Source: Frankiaceae bacterium (GTDB taxonomy: Bacteria > Actinomycetota > Actinomycetes > BP-191). From it: 49,481 nucleotides of DNA. The translations under genes and the position numbers were made by a program. Shown here one piece after another: positions 33,540 through 43,165 of this stretch; within the stretch, counting starts at the first letter, position 1; each line of letters opens with the position of its first letter. The notes beneath the pieces were generated by a model. That model had not been told where the DNA came from and searched no databases. It saw only the letters and a program-made list of their open reading frames with translations. Location: positions 1 to 49,481 of the forward strand of contig JAVEEC010000017.1 of NCBI GenBank assembly GCA_030840645.1. The letters run 5' to 3'.

Positions 33540-34849
33540 GGGTCGATCACCGCGACCGCGCGCTCGGCGAGGGCGACCGTCTCGTCGACGTTCAGCGTGC
33601 CGTTGACGATGTGCGCGGACGACGCGAGGTGCAGGCCGGGCACCGACGTGCGCATCGGCGGCAGGTGCGCGGAGTAGTCGAGCGTCGCGACCGCCATCAC
33701 ATGGCGTACCCGCGACACCTGGAACGCCAGCACGTCGTCCTCGGCGAGGTCGGGGTGCATCGCCATGAGGTACGGCATCCAGGCCGCCCGCAGCTCCTCG
33801 TCGGTCGCCTCGAACAGCGGGTCGTCCGGCGTCACGTACTTCGGCAGGTACACGAGGCCGTGCCCGCCGAGCTCCGCCGGGTCGACCAGTGCCGTCATCT
33901 CCACCACCGCCGTGAACGGCGCCGCCGGGTCGGTGAGGTAGGTCAGGTAGTACGGCTGCAACGGCCGCCGCAGCAGCAGCGACGCGCACACGATCCCCTG
34001 GTACCGCACGCCGTTCAGCCGCTCGCGCTCGTCGTCGGCCAGCCCCTCGCAGACGCGCGCCGCGAGCGGCGCGGCCAGCGTGACCACGCACGCGTCCACG
34101 TCGAGGTCGCCGTCGTCCGTGACGACCCGCAGCCCGTGTCCCGATAGTTGCTTAGCGCATGCAACTTTCCTTACGGCCGTCGAAGTCCGCACCTCCACGC
34201 CCTCGGCGACGAGCAGCGCCTCGAACGTCGCGAGCGTCCGCGCGTACCCGCCGCCGGGCACGTAGCCGAACTGCTCCTCCTTCAGCCCCGTCCGCCGGGC
34301 CGCGTACAGCCGCTGGATGGTCGCCCAGACGAACGCCGCCGACGCGGCCTCCGCGTTGTCGCCGAGCTTCGCGCGCAGCAGGGGGAGCCAGAGCCGGTCG
34401 TACGTCGAGCGCCCGCTCCAGCGCCGCAGCCAGTCGGTGACGGGGACCGACTCCAGGCGGACGCCGTCACGGATGCGGGAGCCGTACAGGATCGTCAGCG
34501 CGAGCCGCGCCTTGCCGAGCGGCGACAGCGCGGGGAGGCGGAGGAAGTCGAGGGCGTCGTTCAGCGGGTACAGGCGGCCGGGGCCCGCGTAGTAGCCGGT
34601 CTTGGTCCTGACCCAGCGCAGGTCGTCGTCGAGGTCCAGCTCGCGCAGCAGGGCGCGCAGCCGCGCGTCCGACGCGAGGGTCACGTGGTAGTGCCGGTCC
34701 CACGTCACGTCGCCGAGCCGCCACGGCGCCGCGAGCCCGCCGAGCGAGTCCGCCGCCTCCAGCAGCGTCACCGCGTGGCCGCGCTGCGCGAGGCGGTGCG
34801 CCAGCGTCATGCCGAGCAGGCCGCCGCCGACCACCGCCCAACGGCTCAC
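33536..34849 (-). CDS. FAD-dependent oxidoreductase (amine oxidase/UGM-like), paralogue of the 29017-30354 gene
   Basis: 437 residues from the GTG at 34849. WAVVGGGLLGMTLAHRLAQRG and LLEAADSLGGLA make the FAD site; DRHYHVTLASDARLRALLREL and YDRLWLPLLRAKLGDNAEAASAAFVWATIQRLY are family blocks; C-terminal closure SAHIVNGTLNVDETVALA. Similar in architecture to the other FAD gene of the locus, though not close in sequence. Often next to deacetylase and Gfo/Idh genes in EPS loci; reaction not known. GTGA overlaps on both sides. Confidence 0.85.
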   Translation of the reverse strand: MSRWAVVGGGLLGMTLAHRLAQRGHAVTLLEAADSLGGLAAPWRLGDVTWDRHYHVTLASDARLRALLRELDLDDDLRWVRTKTGYYAGPGRLYPLNDALDFLRLPALSPLGKARLALTILYGSRIRDGVRLESVPVTDWLRRWSGRSTYDRLWLPLLRAKLGDNAEAASAAFVWATIQRLYAARRTGLKEEQFGYVPGGGYARTLATFEALLVAEGVEVRTSTAVRKVACAKQLSGHGLRVVTDDGDLDVDACVVTLAAPLAARVCEGLADDERERLNGVRYQGIVCASLLLRRPLQPYYLTYLTDPAAPFTAVVEMTALVDPAELGGHGLVYLPKYVTPDDPLFEATDEELRAAWMPYLMAMHPDLAEDDVLAFQVSRVRHVMAVATLDYSAHLPPMRTSVPGLHLASSAHIVNGTLNVDETVALAERAVAVIDP

Positions 34850-35415
34850 GCCGAGTCCGCCGGGAACGGCAGCCCGCAGTGCCTGCAGGCGCCGTCCAGC
34901 GGCGTCACCGGGCGGCCGCACCGGCAGGCCCGGCCGCGCGGCCTGGCCGGGTTGCCGACCACGATCTGGTGCGGCTCGACCGAGCGGGTCACGACCGCCC
35001 CCATGCCGACCATCGCCCACGGCCCGATCTCGATGCCGGAGCCGACGACGGCGCCGGCGCCGATGCTCGCGCCCTCGCCGACCAGCGTCGGCAGCGTCGC
35101 GTCGTCGGCGTCCGACGGCCGGAGCGCGGACAGGTCGGACGTCGTGGCGCGCGGGTAGCGGTCGTTGGTGAACACCGCGTGCGCGCCGACCATCACGCCG
35201 TCCCGTAGCGTCACGCCGGTGCACAGGTAGACGAACGCGTTCAGCTTGACCCGGTCGCCGACGACGACGCCAGGGGCGACGTAGGTCTTGCCGCCGACGA
35301 TGCAGTCGCGGCCGAGCACCGCGCCGGACCTGAGGTGCGCGTGGTCCCAGACCGTCGTGCCCTCGCCGATCGTCACGCCGTCCTCGACGATCGCCGTCGG
35401 GTGGATGCGCGTCAC
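34846..35415 (-). CDS. Left-handed beta-helix N-acetyltransferase (WbpD-like) with C-terminal zinc-ribbon
   Basis: 189 residues from the GTG at 35415. Hexapeptide repeats from IHPTAIVEDGVTIGEGTTVWDH through VGDRVKLNAFVYLCTGVTLRDGVMVG; the active-site region VFTNDRYPRAT and the closing VGAGAVV-like VVGSGIEIGPWAMVGMGAVVTRSV and GNPAR are like UDP-2,3-diamino sugar N-acetyltransferase WbpD. After the helix there is a C-x-C...C-x-x-C tail (CRCGRPVTPLDGACRHCG) not usual in WbpD. Third of the DegT/Gfo-Idh/acetyltransferase trio. GTGA overlaps both sides. Confidence 0.88.
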   Translation of the reverse strand: MTRIHPTAIVEDGVTIGEGTTVWDHAHLRSGAVLGRDCIVGGKTYVAPGVVVGDRVKLNAFVYLCTGVTLRDGVMVGAHAVFTNDRYPRATTSDLSALRPSDADDATLPTLVGEGASIGAGAVVGSGIEIGPWAMVGMGAVVTRSVEPHQIVVGNPARPRGRACRCGRPVTPLDGACRHCGLPFPADSA

Positions 35416-36401
35416 GCCGTCGCCTCGGGCACCGGGATCCAGCCCGCGCCGTGCCGCAGCGACGCGTACGCCGCCTCGATCACCGCGACCGACGCCAGCG
35501 CGTCGTCGATCGAGACCAGGCTCGGCTCGCGGCCCCGGACCAGCCCGGAGAAGTTCGCGATCTGGTTGGAGAACGCCGCGATCTTGTCGTAGCCGGTGCC
35601 GAAGTCCACCCACTCGGGCGCCGCGCGGCGCTTGTACCGCGACCGGCGCCAGCCGAGCTCCAGCGTGCCCTCGTGGCCGGTCACGACGAGGTAGTGGTCG
35701 GCCATCCGATCGACCGTCCAGGAGAGCGTGACGTGCGCCTGCACGCCGGACACCGTTCGCAGCAGCAGCGTCGCGGTGTCCTCGACGCGCAGCCCCTCGG
35801 CGCGCGCGCCCTCGACCGCGAGCACCTCGACCACCGGGCCGAGCAGGTACCGCACGATGTCGACCGAGTGGGTGCCGTTGTCGATCAGCACGCCGCCCCC
35901 GCTGACGTCCGGGTCGGAGTTCCACCGCTTCGACATGTCGAGGCTGCCGGAGAACACGCTCTCCAGCCAGACGACCTTGCCGAGCAGCCCGCCCGCGACG
36001 AGCGACCGCGCCTGGATCAGGTCCGGCACGTAGCGGAACTTCGACGCCATGGACAGCGCCGAGCCACTCGCCTTCGCAGCGCCGACGATGCGGTGCGCCT
36101 CCGCGAGGTTGACCGCCAGCGGCTTCTCGCAGAGCACCGCGACGCCGGCCTCCAGCAGCGCGCAGCAGACGTCGGCGTGTGTCGACGGCGGCGTGCAGAC
36201 GACGGCCGCGTCCACGTCGCCCGGCAGCTCGGACACGTCCGCGTAGGCCATCGCGGCGAACGGCTCCGCCAGCGCCTCCGCCGCCTCGGACCGCGGGTCG
36301 ACCACGGCCACGACCGTCGCGTCGTCCGCGGCGAGCAGCGCCTGCGCGTACGCCTGCGCGATCGCGCCCGCGCCGACGACCGCGTACCGCAGCGGCGTCA
36401 C
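35412..36401 (-). CDS. Gfo/Idh/MocA-family sugar dehydrogenase (WbpB-like)
   Basis: 329 residues from the GTG at 36401. Rossmann start LRYAVVGAGAIAQAYAQAL; VVCTPPSTHADVCCALLEAGVAVLCEKPLAVNLAEA contains the family E-K-P; C-terminal domain with GGGVLIDNGTHSVDIVRYLLGP, in which His is the typical catalytic acid-base residue. Probably oxidises a nucleotide sugar at C3 before transamination by the upstream DegT enzyme, by analogy with WbpB/WbpE. Overlaps both neighbours by 4 nt. Confidence 0.88.
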   Translation of the reverse strand: MTPLRYAVVGAGAIAQAYAQALLAADDATVVAVVDPRSEAAEALAEPFAAMAYADVSELPGDVDAAVVCTPPSTHADVCCALLEAGVAVLCEKPLAVNLAEAHRIVGAAKASGSALSMASKFRYVPDLIQARSLVAGGLLGKVVWLESVFSGSLDMSKRWNSDPDVSGGGVLIDNGTHSVDIVRYLLGPVVEVLAVEGARAEGLRVEDTATLLLRTVSGVQAHVTLSWTVDRMADHYLVVTGHEGTLELGWRRSRYKRRAAPEWVDFGTGYDKIAAFSNQIANFSGLVRGREPSLVSIDDALASVAVIEAAYASLRHGAGWIPVPEATA

Positions 36402-37624
36402 CGCGCCGGCACCGGCTCGCGGACCGCGTCGCCGATGGCGCTCGCCAGGATCGCGGCGTGCTCTGCGGTGTACCGCTCGTTCCACGGCAGCACCAGCACC
36501 CGGTCGAGGTACTCGAACGTCCCGGGGAAGCGTTCGGCGGCGTAGTCGAGCGCCTCCGGGCGCGCGAGGGTGAACGGCCACCGCGACGTCCCGAACGTCT
36601 TCTGCTCGGTGAACAGCCCGCACCGCCAGGCCGGCTTCTTGATGTACCGCGCCGCGGCCGGGACGCCGAGGTCCGCGAGGGACGCCCCCAGAGTGGGCGA
36701 GCCACCCTCGTGGACGGCGGGGTCGACGAGGAGTGCGTACCGCCAGTACGAGTGGGTCGCGCCCGGCGTGACGACCGGCGGCGTGATGCCGGGCAGGTCG
36801 CCGATGGCGGCGGTCAGCGCGTCGGCTGCCGCGATGCGCGCGGCGATGCCGGCGGGCAGCTTCGCGAGCTGCGCGAGGGCGACCGCGGAGCCGAGCTCGG
36901 TGAACCGGTAGTTCAGGGCGAGCGAGCGGTGGTCCGGGTCGGGGGAGCCGTACTCCCACGCCTTGTTCACGTAGAGGCGGACGCGCCGCGCCGTCTCCTC
37001 GTCGCGCGCGAGGACGAGACCGCCCTCGCCGGTGGACGCCTGCTTGCCCTGCTGGAGGCTGTAGCAGGCGATGTCGCCGTACGTGCCGACGAGCGCGCCG
37101 TCCGCGCCGCGCGACAGCAGCGCCTGCGCGCAGTCCTCGATCACCGGGACGCCGTGCGCCGCAGCGACTTCGACGATGGCCGCGGTGTCGCACGGGTTGC
37201 CGAACAGGTGCGTCACGATCACCGCGCGCGTGCGCTCCGAGAGAGCGGCGGCGACGGTCTCCGCGGTGACGTTGCCGGTGCGCGGGTCCACGTCGGCGAA
37301 CGCCGGGATCGCGCCCTGGTAGAGGATCGGCGCGATCCCGCCGATGTCGGTGATCCCCGTCGTCACGATCTCCTCGCCCGGCTCCGGGTCGAGCGCCGCG
37401 ATCGCCGAGTGCACGGCGGCCGTCCCTGACGCGACGGCGACGGCGTGACCCGCTCCCAGGAGCTCGCTGGCGGCGGCCTCGAACGCCTTCGTCACGCTCC
37501 CCCTGATGCTGCCGAGCACGCCGCTGTCGAGGACCTCACGCAGCAGCGCGAGCTCCTCGTCCCCGAACGAGCGCCCGGAGGCGTCCTGGTCGCTCGGCAG
37601 CCGTACCGGCTCCGCGTTACCCAT
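36398..37624 (-). CDS. DegT/DnrJ/EryC1-family PLP aminotransferase (WbpE-like)
   Basis: 408 residues, ATG at 37624 with GGAAGGGG upstream. VLDSGVLGSIRGSVTKAFE, AVASGTAAVHSAIAAL, VTHLFGNPCDTAAI, VIEDCAQALL and the PLP lysine K194 in CYSLQQGKQASTGEGG. Converts a keto-sugar nucleotide to an amino sugar. It is the first gene of an eight-gene minus-strand operon (to 29017) joined almost entirely by 4-nt overlaps. A specific donor cannot be inferred; the association with Gfo/Idh and acetyltransferase genes suggests a 3-acetamido sugar. Confidence 0.92.
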   Translation of the reverse strand: MGNAEPVRLPSDQDASGRSFGDEELALLREVLDSGVLGSIRGSVTKAFEAAASELLGAGHAVAVASGTAAVHSAIAALDPEPGEEIVTTGITDIGGIAPILYQGAIPAFADVDPRTGNVTAETVAAALSERTRAVIVTHLFGNPCDTAAIVEVAAAHGVPVIEDCAQALLSRGADGALVGTYGDIACYSLQQGKQASTGEGGLVLARDEETARRVRLYVNKAWEYGSPDPDHRSLALNYRFTELGSAVALAQLAKLPAGIAARIAAADALTAAIGDLPGITPPVVTPGATHSYWRYALLVDPAVHEGGSPTLGASLADLGVPAAARYIKKPAWRCGLFTEQKTFGTSRWPFTLARPEALDYAAERFPGTFEYLDRVLVLPWNERYTAEHAAILASAIGDAVREPVPAR

Positions 37625-37646
37625 CGTTCCCCTTCCGGTCCTGTCG

Positions 37647-37652
37647 ATCTTA
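37647..37652 (-). promoter_or_regulatory. Candidate -10 TAAGAT for the polysaccharide operon
   Basis: TAAGAT on the minus strand, 22 nt upstream of the aminotransferase ATG at 37624. No convincing -35 at 16-19 nt. The nested dyad at 37669-37696 lies immediately upstream, where an activator or repressor could bind. Confidence 0.3.
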
Positions 37653-37668
37653 CGGAGCGGAGGGGGCG

Positions 37669-37696
37669 ACAGGCGGCCTTCCTCAAGGAATCCTGT
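37669..37696. promoter_or_regulatory. Nested inverted repeat in the divergent region
   Basis: ACAGG (37669-37673) / CCTGT (37692-37696) enclosing TTCCT-CA-AGGAA (37679-37690). It lies between the polysaccharide operon and the lipoprotein gene and could serve either. CTCAAGG here resembles the start of the FliA-type site at 3602, but the -10 part (GTCGAC) is poor. Confidence 0.3.
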
Positions 37697-37733
37697 GAGC
37701 GAGTCGACATCCTCGGCGAGAGGAGTGGCGCCG

Positions 37734-38462
37734 GTGCGGGCTGGACGATGCTTCGGCGCGCTCGTCGCGCTGTTGCTGGCGGCCGCGTGCGGTCACGGCC
37801 CCAGTGCGGTCGTGGGCGCCGAGCCGGGCGAGCAGCTGCCCGGCGCGCCGCTGCCGCTAGAGGTCCTCGAGATCGGCCGCGCGGGCCGCCTCGTCTCCGT
37901 CCTCGTCCGCAACCCGAACCCCACGTACGGCCTGCGCGACACCGGCGTCGCCGTCACCGCGCGCTCCAAGACCGGCGCGCCCCTCGGCCACGCGCACGCG
38001 TCCACCGGTGACCAGAACTGCTGCACCGTCATCTCGCTGCCGCCGCACGGCACGGTCGGCTTCTACGTCGACCTCCCGCGCTCGGCCGACGGCATCGCCG
38101 TCGACTCGGTGACGGTCGGCGTGCCGGACAACCGCTGGGTCCCGTGGACCGGCACGCGCCCGGGCGCGAGCACCGCCAACGTCGTCCTCTCCCGCACCGC
38201 CGACGGCGCCGTCGTCACCGGCACGCTGACGACGACGGCCGCGCTGATGCCGTACGTCTTCGCGCAGGCCGTCGTCGAGGACCCGTGGGGCCATCTGGTC
38301 GCCGTCGTGACCGGCGTCGCGTTCTGCCACAAGGCGCGCGAGCCGAAGGAGTTCAGCCTCAAGCTCGACCACCCGCTGCCCGTCGGCTCGAAGGTGCGCG
38401 CGGTGAACGCCGTGCCGTTCGGCAAGGGCGAGCTGACCGGGTACGAGCTGCCGCGCTGCTGA
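37734..38462 (+). CDS. Putative lipoprotein with FxLYD-like domain
   Basis: 242 residues from the GTG at 37734, with AGGAG 8 nt upstream. Lipoprotein signal: RAGRCFGALVALLLAAAC with lipobox L-A-A-A-C (cysteine ca. 19). The mature domain carries VSVLVRNPNPTYGLRDTGVAVTARSKTGAPLG, the pattern of FxLYD domains in extracytoplasmic lipoproteins, and three further cysteines. Function unknown; it sits between the polysaccharide operon and core genes, and could belong to either. Confidence 0.72.
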   Translation: MRAGRCFGALVALLLAAACGHGPSAVVGAEPGEQLPGAPLPLEVLEIGRAGRLVSVLVRNPNPTYGLRDTGVAVTARSKTGAPLGHAHASTGDQNCCTVISLPPHGTVGFYVDLPRSADGIAVDSVTVGVPDNRWVPWTGTRPGASTANVVLSRTADGAVVTGTLTTTAALMPYVFAQAVVEDPWGHLVAVVTGVAFCHKAREPKEFSLKLDHPLPVGSKVRAVNAVPFGKGELTGYELPRC

Positions 38463-38487
38463 CGCGTTCGGACTAGCCTCGGGCGGC

Positions 38488-38883
38488 ATGGACACCCTGC
38501 CCGACGTCGCGAAGGAATGGCTCGACGCCCACTCGTTCGCCACCCTCGCGACCCTCAACGCCGACGGCTCGCCGCACACCACCGTCAACTGGGTCACGCG
38601 CGACGGCGACGACGTCCTGCTCTCGACCGTGCGCGGCCGCCTGCAGGCCCGCAACGTCGAGCGCGATCCGCGCGTCGCCGTCTGCGTCACGGCGCCCGGC
38701 GACCCGTACTCCTACGTCGAGGTCCGCGGCACCGCGCGGGTCACGACCGAGGGCGGCCGCGAGCTGATCGACGACCTGTCGGCCAAGTACACCGGCGTGC
38801 GGCCGTTCCGGGAGGGCCGGCCGGACGCCGTGCGGCTGGTGGTGCGCGTACCGCCCGAGCACGTCGTCGTCAGGACCGACTGA
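38488..38883 (+). CDS. PPOX-class (F420-dependent or FMN-binding) split-barrel oxidoreductase
   Basis: 131 residues, the short Rv1155-like split beta-barrel. LDAHSFATLATLNADGSPHTTVNWVTRDGDDVLLSTVRGRLQARNVERDPRVAVCVT is the family core, with YVEVRGTARVTTEGG following. Such proteins bind F420 or FMN and reduce or oxidise small substrates. ATG at 38488, separated by 26 nt from both neighbours. The exact cofactor cannot be fixed from sequence. Confidence 0.85.
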   Translation: MDTLPDVAKEWLDAHSFATLATLNADGSPHTTVNWVTRDGDDVLLSTVRGRLQARNVERDPRVAVCVTAPGDPYSYVEVRGTARVTTEGGRELIDDLSAKYTGVRPFREGRPDAVRLVVRVPPEHVVVRTD

Positions 38884-38909
38884 GCTTCGTTCCCGCGTAC
38901 GATGCCGCG

Positions 38910-40279
<1,370 letters not shown>

Positions 40280-40301
<22 letters not shown>

Positions 40302-41434
40302 GCGGCAAGGCGATCGCCAAGGGGGGCCAGGGCGGGCGGGCCGGCAAGGCCGGATCGCACCGCAAGGGCGCTGCCGCCGGCTCCGGCGGGCAGGGGAAGG
40401 ACCGGCTCAAGGGGAAGGGCCCGACGCCGCCCGCCGAGGCCCGCAAGGGCCACCCCGCGGCCCGCAAGGCCGCCGCGGCGGCCAAGCGCGGCGGTCCTTC
40501 GGCTGCCAAGCCGCGCGGCGAACGCGGCCAGGTCGACGCCCCCGGCCCCTGGCCGTCGCGGCAGCCCGCCCGGTCGCCCGGGCGCCGTACCCCCGTCGGT
40601 ATCACGGTGCCGCGCGGCGACGCCCCGCGCCGGGCCGGTGCGCCGGCCAAGCGCGCCCCCGCGCCGAAGCGCGGCCTGCTCGCCGACGTCGATGAGGTCG
40701 TGGCGGGCCGCAACCCGGTCGTGGAGGCGTTGCGCGCCTCGGTGCCCGCCAGGACGCTCGTCGTCGCGCTCGGCCTCGACCACGACGACCGCGTCGCCGA
40801 AGCGTTGAAGACCGCTGCCGCGCAGCACATCCCGGTGCGCGAGGCGGGTAAGGCGGAGATCGACCGGCTGACCAACGGCGCCCTCCACCAGGGCCTCGCG
40901 CTCGTCGTCGCGCCGTACGAGTACGCGCACCCCGACGACCTGCTGCGCCGGGCCATGGAGCAGCCCGAGCCCGCGTTGCTCGTCGCGCTGGACGGCGTCA
41001 CCGACCCGCGCAACCTCGGCGCGGTCGTCCGCTCCGCGGCGGCGTTCGGCGCCCACGGGGTGGTCGTGCCGGAACGCCGCGCGGCCGGCCTGACCGCGTC
41101 CGCCTGGAAGGCGTCGGCAGGGACCGCTGCCCGGCTACCCGTCGCGCGCGCGACCAACCTCGTCAGGACCCTGAAGTCGTACGCCGACGCCGGGGTCACC
41201 GTCGTGGGCCGGGGGGCCGAGGGCGGGCTGTCGCTGGACGACCTGGAGCTGGCCACCGAGCCGGTCTGCGTCGTCGTCGGCTCCGAGGGCCGCGGGCTCG
41301 GGCGGCTGGTGGGGGAGACGTGCGACGTGCTCGTGCGCATCCCCATGGCCGGCGGGACGGAGTCGCTGAACGCCTCTGTCGCCGCCGCCGTCACGCTCGC
41401 GGAGATCGCCAGACGGCGGCGGGCGCACCCGTAA
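40280..41434 (+). CDS. rlmB: 23S rRNA (guanosine-2'-O-)-methyltransferase RlmB (SpoU/TrmH family) with long basic N-terminus
   Basis: 384 residues from the GTG at 40280 (GGGAGG upstream). The first ~130 residues are low-complexity, Ala/Gly/Lys/Arg/Pro-rich and probably disordered ([25 protein letters not shown]); then the substrate-binding domain [14 protein letters not shown], and the knotted SPOUT domain with [35 protein letters not shown] and [22 protein letters not shown]. It methylates G2251 (E. coli numbering) in 23S rRNA. The start overlaps cysS by 22 nt, implying translational coupling. Confidence 0.93.
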
Positions 41435-41481
41435 CCCGCCCGCCCGGTCGTCGTTACTGCGGATGGGTGAGGAACGAGGGG

Positions 41482-41511
41482 TGGTCAAGGTAGGGCATAA
41501 CGGCCTACTAT
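41482..41511 (+). promoter_or_regulatory. Promoter of sigH: TGGTCA-N18-TACTAT with an embedded dyad
   Basis: -35-like TGGTCA (41482-41487), 18-nt spacer, -10 TACTAT (41506-41511, 5 of 6 to TATAAT). Between and into the -10 lies GTAGG-N9-CCTAC (41490-41508), a perfect dyad that would place a repressor or antiactivator over the -10. Transcript leader about 45 nt before the GTG at 41564. Confidence 0.45.
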
Positions 41512-41563
41512 TCCTCCACCGTTCTCGCACCCAACGCGCCTACCCCCAGCGAAGGGCTACTTC

Positions 41564-42214
41564 GTGCGACGCCACCGCGACCACTACGACGACGAGGTGC
41601 GTACCGACGACGAGCTGGTGCTCGCCGCCCGCGCCGGGGACGACGTCGCGCTCGCCGAGCTGCTCACCAAGTACCGCAACTTCGCCCGCGTGAAGGCCCG
41701 CTCGTACTTCCTGGTCGGTGCCGACCGCGAGGACATCGTTCAGGAAGGCATGATCGGCCTCTACAAGGCCATCCGCGACTTCAACGTCGAGATGCAGACG
41801 TCGTTCCGGGCGTTCGCCGAGCTCTGCGTCACGCGCCAGATCATCACCGCGATCAAGACCGCGACCCGGCAGAAGCACACCCCCCTCAACTCCTACGTCT
41901 CGTTCAACCGCCCCGTCGTGAGCGACGAGGACGGCGACCGGACGCTCGGCGACGTCATCCCGACCGTTGCCATCACCGACCCCGCCGACCTCGTCATCTC
42001 GTCCGAGCGGATCCGCGCCCTCCAGCGCCACTTCGACGACGTCCTCTCCGACCTCGAGACCGAGGTGCTCCGCCTCTACGTCGAGGGCAAGAGCTACCAG
42101 GAGATCGCCGAGTCGCTGAACCGTCACGTGAAGTCGATCGACAACGCCCTCCAGCGCATCAAGCGCAAGCTGGAGATGCACCTGCGCGCCCGCGAGATCG
42201 CCGACGTCTCCTAG
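41564..42214 (+). CDS. sigH: RNA polymerase sigma factor SigH (sporulation-type)
   Basis: 216 residues, GTG with GAAGGG 7 nt upstream. Sigma-2 region: ELLTKYRNFARVKARSYFLVGADREDIVQEGMIGLYKAIRDFN; region 2.4 RAFAELCVTRQIITAIKTATR; sigma-4 region DLETEVLRLYVEGKSYQEIAESLNRHVKSIDNALQRIKRKL with the recognition helix. The same kind of sigma factor (spo0H/SigH) occupies this place after rlmB in Bacillus and in many actinobacteria. Probable roles: stress, stationary phase or sporulation; the target set is not seen here. Confidence 0.87.
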   Translation: MRRHRDHYDDEVRTDDELVLAARAGDDVALAELLTKYRNFARVKARSYFLVGADREDIVQEGMIGLYKAIRDFNVEMQTSFRAFAELCVTRQIITAIKTATRQKHTPLNSYVSFNRPVVSDEDGDRTLGDVIPTVAITDPADLVISSERIRALQRHFDDVLSDLETEVLRLYVEGKSYQEIAESLNRHVKSIDNALQRIKRKLEMHLRAREIADVS

Positions 42215-42251
42215 CCGCTCGACCGGCCCGACCCGCAACGGAGCCCGATAG

Positions 42252-43016
42252 ATGCGTCGCGCCTCACTGCTCGCGATGCTGCTCCTGCTCTGCGGACTCG
42301 TCGTTCCCGCCTCGCACGCCGCATCGGGCGAGGGCATCCTGCTGCGCGGCAGCAAGACCGCGTACGTCGACCTCTACGTCTACGTCAACACCACCATCGA
42401 CGCGGCGTCCCTGCGCCTGTCGGGTCGAGGCTCCTACGTCGGCTTCTTCATGTCCCCCGCGCCCGCCAACCGCGACACCGTCGGCGCGCTCGTCATGCCC
42501 CGCGTCGGCGCCGTCGCCGCCGACCCGATCCGGCTCGGCCAGAGCTGGGAGGTCCAGGCCGGCAAGTACCGCGTCTTCCTCCTGACCAACGGCCCGGCCG
42601 AGGTGTTCGTCCCGATCACCGGCCAGGGCTACCGCGGCTACACGCCGCGCGGCACCGCGCCGCTTTCCGTCCGTACCGCCGACTTCGACGCCGCGCCGCT
42701 CTCGGCCGGCGCCAGCCGCAAGACGACCGTGCAGCTCCGGTCGCGTTCGCTCGTCGTGGCCGCCGGCCGCGCAACCACGAAGTCGTTGGCCTCCGTCGAC
42801 CGCGTCACGGCGTGCGTCACCGCGGCCACCGCGTGCTCCACGACGTACGCCGCGACGGCCCGGCTGCCCAGCGTCACGCCGTGGTCGTACGGCGCCGAGC
42901 TCGTTCCGCCGGGGACGTACACGGGCGTCCTCGACCTGACCCGCGTAGGCGGTGCCGATGCGGCGACCCACGTCGCGGGGTCCGTGGTGATCCTCACGAT
43001 CGGCATCCAGACGTAG
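42252..43016 (+). CDS. Secreted protein of unknown function
   Basis: 254 residues, ATG at 42252. Clean Sec signal peptide RRASLLAMLLLLCGLVVPASHAAS, cleavage near 24. The mature part is beta-rich and Thr/Ala/Val-rich with no recognisable motif; two cysteines (ACVTAATACS) could form a disulfide. Located between sigH and the tRNA, a spot that normally ends the core block; possibly a SigH target or a surface protein. I do not recognise a family. Confidence 0.72.
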   Translation: MRRASLLAMLLLLCGLVVPASHAASGEGILLRGSKTAYVDLYVYVNTTIDAASLRLSGRGSYVGFFMSPAPANRDTVGALVMPRVGAVAADPIRLGQSWEVQAGKYRVFLLTNGPAEVFVPITGQGYRGYTPRGTAPLSVRTADFDAAPLSAGASRKTTVQLRSRSLVVAAGRATTKSLASVDRVTACVTAATACSTTYAATARLPSVTPWSYGAELVPPGTYTGVLDLTRVGGADAATHVAGSVVILTIGIQT

Positions 43017-43030
43017 GCTGCGTGCACGCC

Positions 43031-43104
43031 GCCGGCGTGGCGCAACTGGCTAGCGCAGCCGACTTGTAATCGGCAGGTTCCCGGTTCGAGTCCGGGCGTC
43101 GGCT
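43031..43104 (+). tRNA. tRNA-Thr (anticodon TGT)
   Basis: 74 nt. Acceptor stem GCCGGCG/CGTCGGC (one G-U pair), D-arm GCGC/GCGC, anticodon stem GCCGA/TCGGC with loop CTTGTAA, anticodon TGT at 43065-43067, T-arm CCCGG-TTCGAGT-CCGGG. CCA is not encoded. Decodes ACA. Its 3' half is copied in the island downstream (45657-45676), so it was used as an integration site. Confidence 0.95.
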
Positions 43105-43128
43105 CTCGTTCCCCGGCAGGTCAGCGGG

Positions 43129-43162
43129 GTCGTCGGCCGCTCTCCCGGACCGGGCCGACGGC
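43129..43162 (+). terminator. Hairpin after tRNA-Thr
   Basis: GTCGTCGGCC (43129-43138) pairs with GGCCGACGGC (43153-43162), one U-G wobble, loop 14 nt. Position 25 nt past the tRNA fits a transcription terminator; no U-tract. Confidence 0.5.
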
Positions 43163-43165
43163 CGA

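Noticed and set aside
37682..37708. FliA-like promoter CTCA-N17-GTCGAC for the lipoprotein gene
   Set aside because: -10 matches only 4 of 6 bases; kept as a remark, not a feature.
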